DNA of 17,725 nt from an uncultured Actinomycetes bacterium (GCA_903930195.1 CAIYXH010000263.1:1-17725), one strand, 5' to 3'. Shown: positions 1 through 7,521, counted from the stretch's first letter. Notes: generated by a model from the sequence alone, not told the origin. Made by a program: numbers and translations.

Positions 1-1200
1 GAGGCGCATCGGCTCGAGGAGACGGCGGCGACGTGGCTCGGTGGCCGGGTCTCCCGGGCGGTGCTGCGCCGGCTCGCAGCCGACGTCGTGCGCGCCTGCC
101 GCGAGGAGGAAAAGCCGCTGCCGGCCCGTGCGCTCGACCGGATCGAGCGCGCAGGCGACCGTCTGCTCGCGGCCGTCGCACCGCCGATGGGGCGCCGCCG
201 GCTGCGCGAGGTTCCGGCCGAGGACGCGCTGTTCCTGATCGACGCCCTCGCAGGCCTCACCGAGGAGATCCGCAGCCAGGGTGAGAGCTTCGACCAGCTC
301 GGACGCCGCTCGATTGCCCTCGCCGGTCATGTCGAGTCGTGCATGAGCGAGGGCCGGCTCGAGCGCGTGATCTGGGCCGAGCCCGACGCGATCGCCTGGG
401 CGCCGATCGACGTCTCCGACCGTCTGCGCGAGCTCCTCTGGAACGAAGGCCCCACCGCCATCCTCGTCTCGGCGACGCTGACGACCGGGCGGGACGCCAC
501 CTTCGTCCGCCGCAGGCTCGGACTCGACCACGCGCGCGAGCTGATCGTCGGCTCGCCGTTCGACTACGCGACGCAGGCGCTCCTCTACCTGCCGACGACG
601 CTCCCCGATCCACGCTCCGACGGCTTCACCGAGCGCGCCGCCGACGAGACCGCGTCGCTGCTCGCGCTCTCGGAGGGACGCGCGCTCGTGCTGACCTCGA
701 GCTACCGCGCGCTCGACGTGCTGCGCCAGCGGATCGTCGGCCGGGTGCCGTACGAGGTGCTCGTGCAGGGCGACATGCCGCGGGAGCGGCTGCTCGAGCG
801 CTTCCGCTCCGAGATCGACTCGGTGCTGCTCGCAACGTCGACGTTCTGGCAGGGGGTGGACATCCCCGGCGAGTCGCTCTCGCTGCTCGTGATCGACAAG
901 CTGCCGTTCTCGGCGCCGGGCGATCCGCTCCACGAGGCGCGCTGCGAGGCGGTCGAGGCGAAGGGCGGCGACTGGTTCCGCGACTACGCGCTGCCGATGG
1001 CGATGCTCCAGCTGCGGCAGGGCTTCGGGCGCCTGATCCGCGGCCACGAGGATCGCGGCGTGGTGGCGATCCTCGATCCGCGCCTGCGGACGAAGCCCTA
1101 CGGTCGTTCGTTCCTCGGGGCGCTGCCGCAGTGCCCGGTGACCGAGGATGCCGCGGCGGTGGCGCACTTCTTCGGTGCCGCGTTGTCTGTCCCGGCCTGA
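1..1200 (+). CDS. DinG/XPD-like ATP-dependent DNA helicase, C-terminal part (5' end outside window)
   Basis: The frame is open from base 1 and ends with TGA at 1198-1200, so only the last 399 codons are present. What is visible is the second helicase domain (HELICc2) of the XPD/DinG superfamily 2 family. The signatures, in order, are ILVSATLTTG, LVLTSSYRALDVL, ATSTFWQGVDIPGESL (motif V region), VIDKLPFSAPGDP, and QGFGRLIRGHEDRGVV with DPR after it (motif VI, holding the arginines that contact ATP). Family members unwind DNA 5'-3' during repair and R-loop or damage processing. The N-terminal Walker A, DEAH box and iron-sulphur cysteines lie outside the window, so I cannot say whether it has the Fe-S domain. 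The best match is the actinobacterial helicase usually annotated DinG. It lies just upstream of, and co-directional with, the DUF3105 gene. Confidence 0.93.
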   Translation, partial: EAHRLEETAATWLGGRVSRAVLRRLAADVVRACREEEKPLPARALDRIERAGDRLLAAVAPPMGRRRLREVPAEDALFLIDALAGLTEEIRSQGESFDQLGRRSIALAGHVESCMSEGRLERVIWAEPDAIAWAPIDVSDRLRELLWNEGPTAILVSATLTTGRDATFVRRRLGLDHARELIVGSPFDYATQALLYLPTTLPDPRSDGFTERAADETASLLALSEGRALVLTSSYRALDVLRQRIVGRVPYEVLVQGDMPRERLLERFRSEIDSVLLATSTFWQGVDIPGESLSLLVIDKLPFSAPGDPLHEARCEAVEAKGGDWFRDYALPMAMLQLRQGFGRLIRGHEDRGVVAILDPRLRTKPYGRSFLGALPQCPVTEDAAAVAHFFGAALSVPA

Positions 1201-1213
1201 CAGAATCGGCGGG

Positions 1214-1783
1214 GTGCGAGGGCGGCGTGCGACGGCGATCGGTGGCGCCGTGGTGTTGGTGGCCGCAGGGGTCGGAGCCGCGACGTTCCTCTTGCACGGC
1301 ACCTCGCCCGCGACCAAGGCCCGGCGCGCGGTGACCGCCGCCGGCTGCACCTTCCAGAGCTTCCCGGCCGTCGCGGGCACGCCGCTCTATACGACGCTGC
1401 CGCCGAGCAACCCCGTCCCGTTCAGCTCGTTCCCGCCCACGACCGGCCGCGGCTTCATCACCCCGGTCAGCTGGGGCGTCTACGCGCAGCCGGTCGACGA
1501 GTACCAGGCGGTGCGGAACCTTCAGCTCGGCGGGATCGTGATCCAGTGGGGCCAGGAGGTCCCTGCGGGCACGGTCACTGCGATCCAGCGCTTCGCGACG
1601 ACCGACGCCGACGGCGTGCTCGCGGCGCCGCTCGCCTCGCTCGGCGACCGGATCGTGCTGAGCGCGTGGACGCATCTCGCGATCTGCACGCGCTTCGATC
1701 CCGAGGCGGCGGCAGTCTTCCGTGACACCCTTCGCTACCACGGGCCGGTACACACCGATCCCGAGGCGCTGAAGCCCGCCTGA
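1214..1783 (+). CDS. DUF3105-family membrane-anchored protein
   Basis: The product has 189 aa. I chose GTG at 1214, 13 nt after the helicase stop. It places a short basic N-terminus (RGRR) before a single hydrophobic segment (about residues 7-25), which makes a signal anchor with the rest outside the membrane. A -10-like CAGAAT (1201-1206) lies 7 nt upstream, which fits a leaderless start. An earlier ATG at 1148 would overlap the helicase and bury the anchor. The extracytoplasmic part follows the DUF3105 plan: FPPTTGRGF, then WGVYAQPVDEYQAVRNLQLGG, then VIQWG and SAWTHLAICTRFD. Family members normally carry histidines in the PPTSGPH and HALEHGGV positions. Here those are R/G and N/Q/L, so any metal-binding site looks lost. 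Two cysteines (in AAGC and LAIC) could form a disulphide. The family's function is unknown. Confidence 0.8.
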   Translation: MRGRRATAIGGAVVLVAAGVGAATFLLHGTSPATKARRAVTAAGCTFQSFPAVAGTPLYTTLPPSNPVPFSSFPPTTGRGFITPVSWGVYAQPVDEYQAVRNLQLGGIVIQWGQEVPAGTVTAIQRFATTDADGVLAAPLASLGDRIVLSAWTHLAICTRFDPEAAAVFRDTLRYHGPVHTDPEALKPA

Positions 1784-1785
1784 GC

Positions 1786-1791
1786 TAGCCT
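1786..1791 (+). promoter_or_regulatory. Possible -10 box of the tRNA-Leu promoter
   Basis: TAGCCT begins directly after the DUF3105 stop and lies 13 nt before the tRNA 5' end, a distance that leaves a short 5' leader for RNase P. No convincing -35 box is visible. This is a positional inference only. Confidence 0.3.
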
Positions 1792-1804
1792 GCGCCGGTC
1801 ACCT

Positions 1805-1889
1805 GCCGGGGTGGCGGAACTGGTAGACGCGCTCGACTTAAAATCGAGTGTCCCTTGCGGGCGTGGGGGTTCGAGACCCTCCCCCGGCA
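1805..1889 (+). tRNA. tRNA-Leu (anticodon UAA)
   Basis: This is an 85-nt class II tRNA. The acceptor stem is GCCGGGG/CCCCGGC with discriminator A1889. The anticodon stem CTCGA/TCGAG encloses the loop CTTAAAA, with anticodon TAA at 1839-1841. A long variable arm follows (around TGTCCCTTGCGGGCG). The T-loop is TTCGAGA with stem GGGGG/CCCTC. CCA is not encoded. It reads UUA (and UUG by wobble). UUA is the rarest leucine codon in G+C-rich actinobacteria, and the Streptomyces counterpart is bldA. The promoter of gdhA begins only 13 nt beyond the 3' end. Confidence 0.96.
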
Positions 1890-1901
1890 TCGCCACCCCT
1901 C

Positions 1902-1907
1902 TAGAGT
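1902..1907 (+). promoter_or_regulatory. -10 box of a leaderless gdhA promoter
   Basis: TAGAGT matches the TANNNT -10 pattern and is separated from the GTG start of gdhA (1914) by exactly 6 nt, so transcription would begin on the G of the start codon. No Shine-Dalgarno sequence is present. Any -35 contact would fall in the 3' end of the tRNA-Leu gene. Confidence 0.55.
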
Positions 1908-1913
1908 CCGGGC

Positions 1914-3193
<1,280 letters not shown>

Positions 3194-3197
<4 letters not shown>

Positions 3198-3616
3198 CGA
3201 CCGACACAGGCTCAACGCAGCTCGCGCGCGACGCGATGGTTCCGGATCCCGTCGCCCTTGACGGCGACGCGACCGCGCAGGAGGCCGGCGAGGCGCTTAC
3301 GCGCCCCAAGGTGCGTGCGGTGCTCGTCTGCACCGACGGTGCGCTCGTCGGGGTCATCACGCGCAAGACGCTCGTCCGTGAGGTCGTCGCGACGGGCCGC
3401 GATCCGCGCTCGACGCGGCTGCACGAGATCGCCGAGGCTCCGAACGCGACGATCGACTCGACGACGCCCTTGATCGACGCCTTTGCCTTCCTCGAGGAGC
3501 ACGACCTCGAGCGCGTGCCGGTCACCGAGGCCGGGAAGCTCGTCGGCGTCCTCTCCCGGTCCGCGGTTCAGCGGCGGCTCGCCGAAGACGATCCGCCGCT
3601 CGAAACCGAGAGCTAG
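3194..3616 (+). CDS. Two-CBS-domain (Bateman module) protein
   Basis: The product has 140 aa. ATG at 3194 shares ATGA with the gdhA stop, so translation is probably coupled. An upstream in-frame ATG at 3002 lies wholly inside gdhA and is ignored. The protein is little more than one CBS pair. CBS1 runs about residues 10-65 (ARDAMVPDPVALDGDAT ... GVITRKTLVREVV) and CBS2 about 72-128 (EIAEAPNATID ... VGVLSRSAVQRRL). Such modules bind adenine nucleotides (AMP, ADP, ATP, SAM) and act as regulatory subunits or domains. No catalytic or DNA-binding domain is attached. The neighbour suggests it could tune GDH activity to energy state; that is inference. It ends 6 nt from the convergent FMN reductase. 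Confidence 0.88.
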
Positions 3617-3622
3617 AGCCTT

Positions 3623-4189
3623 CTACGCCGCCGACGCGATGGCGTCGGCGCGCGCGGTGATCTCCGCGCGGAGCGCGTCGAGCGCCCGCTGCAGGCCTTC
3701 GAGCACCGTCGGGTCGACGAGCTTCAGGTCGGCGTCGAACTTGTCCGGCGCCTGCCCGACGATGACCTCGGCGTCGACCACGCGGCCGCCCATGGCCGCG
3801 ATCACCTTGCGGAGCTCCGCCTGCGACCAGACGGCGCCGAACATGCCGACGCTCGAGCCGATCACGGCGACGGGCTTGTTGCGGACGACGTTCGTCGCGA
3901 TCGGGCGGGAGGCCCAGTCGAGCGCGTTCTTGAGGAATCCCGGGATCGAGGAGTTGTACTCCGGCGTCGCGATCAGGATCCCGTCGGCGGCGAGGATCGC
4001 TTCGCGGAGCTTCGCGACCGCGGCCGGCGCGGGCTCGACGTCCTCGTCCTCGTCGTACGGCGGCACGTCGCGCAGCCCGTCGAAGAAGACGAACTCGTCG
4101 TCCGGGCCGAGCAGCTCCGCGGCTTCGCGCAACAGCAAGCTGTTGTGCGAAGCGGCGCGGAGGCTGCCCGAGAGGCCCAGGAGCTTCAT
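3623..4189 (-). CDS. NADPH-dependent FMN reductase family (flavodoxin-like fold)
   Basis: The product has 188 aa. It starts MKLLGLSGSLRAASHN, which contains the flavin-phosphate loop GSLRAASHN, and carries ATPEYNSSIPGFLKNALDW around residues 80-100, the hallmark of the ArsH/ChrR/YieF/SsuE-like group. The fold binds FMN and uses NAD(P)H to reduce quinones, chromate, azo dyes or free flavin; the real substrate cannot be told here. The start at 4189 is the first Met of the domain, 2 nt after the YceI stop (4192-4194), so it is the second gene of a yceI-reductase operon. Longer in-frame extensions upstream are antisense or overlapping noise from YceI. Confidence 0.9.
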   Translation of the reverse strand: MKLLGLSGSLRAASHNSLLLREAAELLGPDDEFVFFDGLRDVPPYDEDEDVEPAPAAVAKLREAILAADGILIATPEYNSSIPGFLKNALDWASRPIATNVVRNKPVAVIGSSVGMFGAVWSQAELRKVIAAMGGRVVDAEVIVGQAPDKFDADLKLVDPTVLEGLQRALDALRAEITARADAIASAA

Positions 4190-4191
4190 TG

Positions 4192-4713
4192 CTACGCGGC
4201 CTGCTTGAGCGAAAGGTCGGCGGTGAGCTTGACGTTGTTCGAGAGCGCCTTCGACCCGTCGGGCATGTCGGCGTTCCAGTCGATGCCGAACGCGGTGCGG
4301 TCGATCGTCGTCTCGAGCTTGAGCCCGATGCGCTGATTGCCGTACGGATCGGTGACCGGATCGCTGATCGAGCCGGTGAGCGTCGCGGGCTGCGTGATCC
4401 CCTTGAGCGTGATCTCGCCCGCGAAGGTCCCGTTCGGCTGCGCGGTGCCGCTGAAGCTGACCTTCGGGAACTTCTCGGCGTCGAAGAAGTCCGGCGCGAG
4501 GAGGTGGGCGGTGAGGTTGTCGTCCTTCGTCTGGACGGTGGCGATCGCGGCGGCGCCGGTCAGCTTGCCGTCGACGACGCTGGCCTCGACCTCCTTGACG
4601 GTGCCGGTGAAGGCACCGATGCCCATGTACTCGACCTCGAAGCCGACGGACGAGTGAACGGGATCGAGCTCGAAGGTGCCGGTCGGTACTGCGGTCTGCT
4701 CTGTGGTGCTCAT
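4192..4713 (-). CDS. YceI family protein (lipocalin-like isoprenoid-binding fold)
   Basis: The product has 173 aa. The start at 4713 (MSTTEQT) is supported by AAGGAG 6 nt upstream; an earlier ATG (4746) would lie inside the promoter. Typical YceI features are GTFELDPVHSSVGFEV at the start, VDGKLTGAAAIAT and LTAHLLAPDFFDAEKFPKV in the middle, and TDPYGNQRIGLKLE then TAFGIDWNA towards the end. The fold is an eight-stranded beta-barrel that binds long polyisoprenoids. Proteobacterial forms are periplasmic, but this one has no signal peptide and is probably cytoplasmic, as is common in actinobacteria. It is paired with an FMN reductase, which hints at a shared role in quinone or isoprenoid redox stress (inference). 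Confidence 0.92.
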   Translation of the reverse strand: MSTTEQTAVPTGTFELDPVHSSVGFEVEYMGIGAFTGTVKEVEASVVDGKLTGAAAIATVQTKDDNLTAHLLAPDFFDAEKFPKVSFSGTAQPNGTFAGEITLKGITQPATLTGSISDPVTDPYGNQRIGLKLETTIDRTAFGIDWNADMPDGSKALSNNVKLTADLSLKQAA

Positions 4714-4745
4714 GTGCGCTCCTTGATGAGAAAGTTGATGACGCA

Positions 4746-4774
4746 AATATATGGATAAACGATTGCGGGCGCAA
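4746..4774 (-). promoter_or_regulatory. Promoter of the yceI-FMN reductase operon
   Basis: Read on the minus strand, TTGCGC (4774-4769) is followed after 17 nt by TATATT (4751-4746), a good vegetative-type -35/-10 pair and the clearest in the window. The region is conspicuously A+T-rich. The -35 overlaps a small inverted repeat, TTGCG-CC-CGCAA (4763-4774), a possible repressor site. The leader of about 25-30 nt carries the SD AAGGAG. Confidence 0.6.
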
Positions 4775-4793
4775 CGTATTCCACGACTTTCCC

Positions 4794-5630
4794 CTAGGGG
4801 AGCAGCGCGGCATCCATCGCGGCTCCGTCCAGGAGCTCACGACGGCTGTACCCGATCTCGGCGAGGCCGTACCGCCGCAGCACTTCGCGCACGATGAGCG
4901 CGCCGCCGACGACCACCGGGGCACGGGCGGGATCCATCCGCGGCAGCAGCGCCCGCTCCGCTTCGGGAAGAGCGGCCAGGCGGTCGACTTCGGCCTCGAC
5001 GGCCGGCGTCGTCAGCTCGCCGATCAGGTCGTGGAGCTGCGAGACCGTGCCGGCGACCCCGATCGCGGCGCGCACGTCCAGGCCGGGGAGCACGCCCGTC
5101 ACGTATCGGGCGGCCTCGTCGAGCTGTGCCTGGGTGGGCGGGTCGTCGCGCAAGAAGCGCTCGGTGAGGCGGACGGAGCCGATGTCGATGCTCGTGCGGA
5201 AGTCACCCAGGACGAGCTCGGTCGAGCCGCCGCCGACGTCGAGCAGGAGCGTGCCGCGCTCGACGGGCCCGACGCCGCGCGTCGTCAGCTCGGCCTCCTC
5301 CTCGCCCGAGAGCAGGCGGGTGACGAAGCCGAAGGTCTGTTCCAGCTCCTCGAGAAATGCCGGCCCGTTCTCGGCGTCGCGGACGGCGCTCGTGGCGACC
5401 GCGAGCGTGCGGGTCGCCACGAGCTCGTCGATCTCCTCGCAGTACCCGGAGAGAACGACGAACACCCGCCCCATCGCATCCGGATGGAGGCTGCGCCGTG
5501 CGTCGACGCCGTGGCCGAGCCGGGTGACGACCGAGCGGCGGACGACCTCCTCGACCTGATCGCCATCGACGTCGGCGACGAGCAGACGGGTGGAGTTGGT
5601 GCCGAGGTCGATCGCGGCGACGCGCGTCAT
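4794..5630 (-). CDS. ppx: Ppx/GppA family phosphatase (exopolyphosphatase / pppGpp hydrolase)
   Basis: The product has 278 aa. ATG at 5630 begins MTRVAAIDLGTNSTRLLVADV, the actin-like phosphate-1 loop. Further motifs are LAVATSAVRDAENG, RLLSGEEEAELTTRGV and LLLDVGGGSTELVLG, the second nucleotide loop. Length and ending match the short actinobacterial type (like the mycobacterial Ppx1/Ppx2 proteins) that lacks the C-terminal HD-like domain of E. coli Ppx. It hydrolyses terminal phosphates of polyphosphate or the 5' phosphate of pppGpp; sequence does not decide which. It overlaps the upstream gene by ATGA (5627-5630). Its stop lies inside the 12-bp palindrome TCCCCTAGGGGA (4790-4801). Confidence 0.9.
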   Translation of the reverse strand: MTRVAAIDLGTNSTRLLVADVDGDQVEEVVRRSVVTRLGHGVDARRSLHPDAMGRVFVVLSGYCEEIDELVATRTLAVATSAVRDAENGPAFLEELEQTFGFVTRLLSGEEEAELTTRGVGPVERGTLLLDVGGGSTELVLGDFRTSIDIGSVRLTERFLRDDPPTQAQLDEAARYVTGVLPGLDVRAAIGVAGTVSQLHDLIGELTTPAVEAEVDRLAALPEAERALLPRMDPARAPVVVGGALIVREVLRRYGLAEIGYSRRELLDGAAMDAALLP

Positions 5631-5950
5631 TTGACGGGGATCAGACCGCGAAGCCAGCCGAGCTTGCCCGTGGCCTCGCCGATGGCTTGCCGCAGGAGCG
5701 CCGCCGTGGCGAGCGACTCCTGCAGGCGCCGGCGCGCGTCGTCGAGGCGGGCGGCGGTGTCTCCGGCGCCGGAGAGCCGGCGCTCGGCTTCGGAGAGGCG
5801 GCGGAAGGTGTCGCCGGCCGCGTCGGTGGAGCGGCGGCGGAAGCGCTTGAAGGCGCGCCAGGCGTCGAGCGCACGGATCGCGAGGAACGCGAGCCCGGCG
5901 AGCGCCGCGACGCCGCCGACTGCGAGCGCGATCAGGTCGAGAGCCACCAT
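5627..5950 (-). CDS. Small membrane-anchored coiled-coil protein, unknown function
   Basis: The product has 107 aa and I do not recognise a named family. There is one hydrophobic segment at about residues 3-26 (LIALAVGGVAALAGLAFLAI), then a strongly basic patch (RAFKRFRRRS), then an Arg/Leu/Ala-rich stretch (about 45-90: RLSEAERRLSGAG ... LDDARRRLQESLATAALL) that should form a coiled coil on the cytoplasmic side. It ends GLIPVK, and its TGA overlaps the ppx ATG, so the two are translationally coupled. The start is ATG at 5950, with TACGAT exactly 6 nt upstream, a leaderless arrangement. The layout resembles DUF948-type proteins, but the match is only to general architecture. It could tether Ppx to the membrane (inference). 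Confidence 0.75.
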   Translation of the reverse strand: MVALDLIALAVGGVAALAGLAFLAIRALDAWRAFKRFRRRSTDAAGDTFRRLSEAERRLSGAGDTAARLDDARRRLQESLATAALLRQAIGEATGKLGWLRGLIPVK

Positions 5951-5956
5951 GCGGCC

Positions 5957-5966
5957 ATCGTAGACT
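5957..5966. promoter_or_regulatory. Bidirectional promoter with overlapping -10 boxes
   Basis: The plus strand reads TAGACT (5961-5966), 6 nt before GTG 5973 of the PAP2 gene. The minus strand reads TACGAT (5962-5957), 6 nt before ATG 5950 of the coiled-coil gene. The two hexamers share the TA at 5961-5962. Only 22 bp separate the two start codons, so both transcripts would be leaderless and the polymerases would compete for the same melted DNA. Confidence 0.6.
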
Positions 5967-5972
5967 GGGGTG

Positions 5973-6722
5973 GTGACCCGGCTCCGCGCGCTGACGGTGC
6001 GGCGTTACGGCGCGACCCAGGTTGCGCTCGCCCTGATCGGCCTCGCGGCCTACGAGGCGCTGCGCCGCGCGCTGACGCCCGACTGGACGCTGGCGCTGCG
6101 GCACGCGCGGGACGTGGCGCGGCTGGAAGCCTCGCTGCACGTCGGCTGGGAGCGGCCGCTGCAAGCGTGGTTCCTCGGCGCGCCCGGTCTGGTGCAGGTG
6201 CTCGACGTCTTCTACGTCGTCGGGCACTTCGGCCTCACTGCTCTGTTTCTCGCCTGGCTCTACCGCCGCTCGCTGCCGGCGTTTCGACGGTTCCGCAACG
6301 GCCTCGTCGCCTCGACGGTGCTTGCGCTTGCGATCAGCGCCGGCTTCCCGACGGCGCCGCCGCGGATCGCCGAGCCGGGTGTCGTGGACACGCTGCGGCG
6401 TCTCTCGGGCATCGACATCGGCTCGCCCGGGTCGCTCGGCTTCTCCGATCCCGTCGCGGCCATCCCGTCGCTCCACGCCGGCTGGGCGTTCGCGCTGGGC
6501 GCGGGGCTCGTCGTCTACGGACGTGGCTGGTGGCGGCTCGCCGGTGCTGTCTACCCGGCGCTGATGGTGCTGACGATCCTCGTCACCGGCAACCACTTCG
6601 TCCTCGATGCGGTCGCCGGTGTTGTCGTCACCGCCAGCGGATTCCTGGTGACGAGCCCGCGGGTGGTACCCTTCCAGCTGCGTCGCGGGGTGGAGCAGTC
6701 AGGTAGCTCGCCGGGCTCATAA
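5973..6722 (+). CDS. PAP2 superfamily membrane phosphatase (inositol-phosphorylceramide-synthase-like)
   Basis: The product has 249 aa and about six membrane segments. I chose GTG 5973 over the adjacent GTG 5970 because it sits 6 nt after the -10 TAGACT, like its neighbours. Catalytic motifs are IPSLHAGW (164-171, His168) and GNHFVLDAVAG (206-216, His208 and Asp212), corresponding to PAP2 motifs C2 and C3. C1 may be the FPTAPPR stretch at 125-131, which is typical of the AUR1/PAP2_3 subgroup. Such enzymes transfer or hydrolyse lipid phosphate headgroups at the membrane; the substrate is unknown. The oddity is the end: codons 238-249 and the TAA stop (6720-6722) lie inside the tRNA-fMet gene, and there is no earlier in-frame stop. 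Confidence 0.88.
   Translation: MTRLRALTVRRYGATQVALALIGLAAYEALRRALTPDWTLALRHARDVARLEASLHVGWERPLQAWFLGAPGLVQVLDVFYVVGHFGLTALFLAWLYRRSLPAFRRFRNGLVASTVLALAISAGFPTAPPRIAEPGVVDTLRRLSGIDIGSPGSLGFSDPVAAIPSLHAGWAFALGAGLVVYGRGWWRLAGAVYPALMVLTILVTGNHFVLDAVAGVVVTASGFLVTSPRVVPFQLRRGVEQSGSSPGS
6667..6672 (+). promoter_or_regulatory. Possible -10 box of the tRNA-fMet promoter
   Basis: TACCCT lies 11 nt before the tRNA 5' end, inside the PAP2 coding region. A weak TTCCTG at 6642-6647 is 19 nt upstream of it. If active, it would let the tRNA be made apart from the PAP2 message. The evidence is positional only. Confidence 0.3.
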
Positions 6723-6757
6723 CCCGGAGGTCGCAGGTTCAAATCCTGCCCCCGCTA
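6684..6757 (+). tRNA. Initiator tRNA-fMet (anticodon CAU)
   Basis: This is a 74-nt tRNA. It shows initiator hallmarks: an unpaired first acceptor position (C1 opposite U72; C1-A72 in E. coli) and three G-C pairs at the anticodon-loop end of the stem (GGG-CTCATAA-CCC). The D-arm region GTGGAGCAG...GGTAGCTCG is close to the E. coli initiator. The anticodon CAT is at 6718-6720, the T-arm is GCAGG-TTCAAAT-CCTGC, and the discriminator is A6757. CCA is not encoded. The 5' half overlaps the end of the PAP2 reading frame, and the next CDS starts 7 nt after the 3' end. Confidence 0.95.
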
Positions 6758-6764
6758 CTTCAGG

Positions 6765-7502
6765 ATGGGTGTCGCTTCAATCCCATCATCGACCGGGCCC
6801 GAGCCGAAATCAGCCGTCGACCTGCTGCCGGCCCTCTTTCTCGGGTTGACGTTCGTCACCGGCGTCGTCGATGCGACGAGCTATCTCGGTCTAGGCCACG
6901 TCTTCGTCGCGAACATGACCGGCAATGTCGTGTTCCTCGGCTTCGGCATCGCCGGGGCCACGGGAATCTCTGTCTGGGCGTCACTCACCACCCTCGCGTT
7001 CTTCCTCTTCGGTGGAGTGGTCGGGGGACGGATCGGAAACGCGTTCGGCGGCGATCGCTACCGCCATCTGCGGGTGGCGGTCGCGATCCAGGCGGCCTTC
7101 GTCGCTGCAGCGACGGTCGTCGCCCTCTCGGCGGGTGACATCCACGCGACGAGCGTTCGCTACCCGCTCCTCGCCCTTCTCGCGTCGGGGATGGGAATCC
7201 AGAACGCTGCGGCGCGCCGGCTCGCTGTCGCTGACCTCACGACCACGGTTCTGACCCTTACCCTGACGGGTATCGCATCCGACTCGCGCGTTGCCGGCGG
7301 TGCCGGTGCGACGTTGGGCCGACGTGGGCTTGCCGTCTGCTCGATGGCGCTCGGCGCGCTCGTCGGAGGAGCACTCGTCCTCCATGTCGACGACGCGGCA
7401 CCGCTCGCGGTCGCAACCGGCGTGCTCGGTGTCATCCTGCTCGCGGTTACCGACCGGATCAGACCTCGCCTGCTCGCGCGTGCCGGCGGCTCGGCGACCT
7501 GA
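6765..7502 (+). CDS. YoaK/DUF1275 family membrane protein
   Basis: The product has 245 aa, six or more membrane helices and a soluble N-terminal tail of about 18 residues. Family signatures are GVVDATSYLGLGHVFVANMT with GNVVFLG after it (about 34-58), and GMGIQNAAARRLAVADLTTT with VLTLTLTG (about 142-169). The family is widespread and usually annotated as YoaK or a DUF1275 transmembrane protein; its function is not firmly known, though a transport role is assumed. ATG 6765 starts 7 nt after the tRNA-fMet 3' end with only a weak AGG nearby. It may therefore be translated from the downstream product of tRNA processing or from a read-through transcript. It converges on the oxidoreductase gene, with 19 nt between the ends and no clear terminator hairpin. 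Confidence 0.88.
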   Translation: MGVASIPSSTGPEPKSAVDLLPALFLGLTFVTGVVDATSYLGLGHVFVANMTGNVVFLGFGIAGATGISVWASLTTLAFFLFGGVVGGRIGNAFGGDRYRHLRVAVAIQAAFVAAATVVALSAGDIHATSVRYPLLALLASGMGIQNAAARRLAVADLTTTVLTLTLTGIASDSRVAGGAGATLGRRGLAVCSMALGALVGGALVLHVDDAAPLAVATGVLGVILLAVTDRIRPRLLARAGGSAT

Positions 7503-7521
7503 GCGTCGCGTGGTGCTCCGC

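Noticed and set aside
339..1334. A 331-codon frame overlapping the helicase
   Set aside because: It is an out-of-frame shadow of the helicase with Arg/Ala-rich low complexity.
4790..4801. The palindrome TCCCCTAGGGGA as a terminator of ppx
   Set aside because: It has no loop and no T-run and lies partly within the coding region; it is at most a protein site, so it is not listed as a feature.
4794..6596. A 600-codon minus-strand frame ending in ppx
   Set aside because: Only the last 278 codons from ATG 5630 are Ppx/GppA; the upstream part is antisense to PAP2 and out of frame with the coiled-coil gene.
5687..6706. A 339-codon plus-strand frame through the divergent promoter
   Set aside because: It would cross the coiled-coil gene in antisense and PAP2 out of frame; it has no recognisable protein features.
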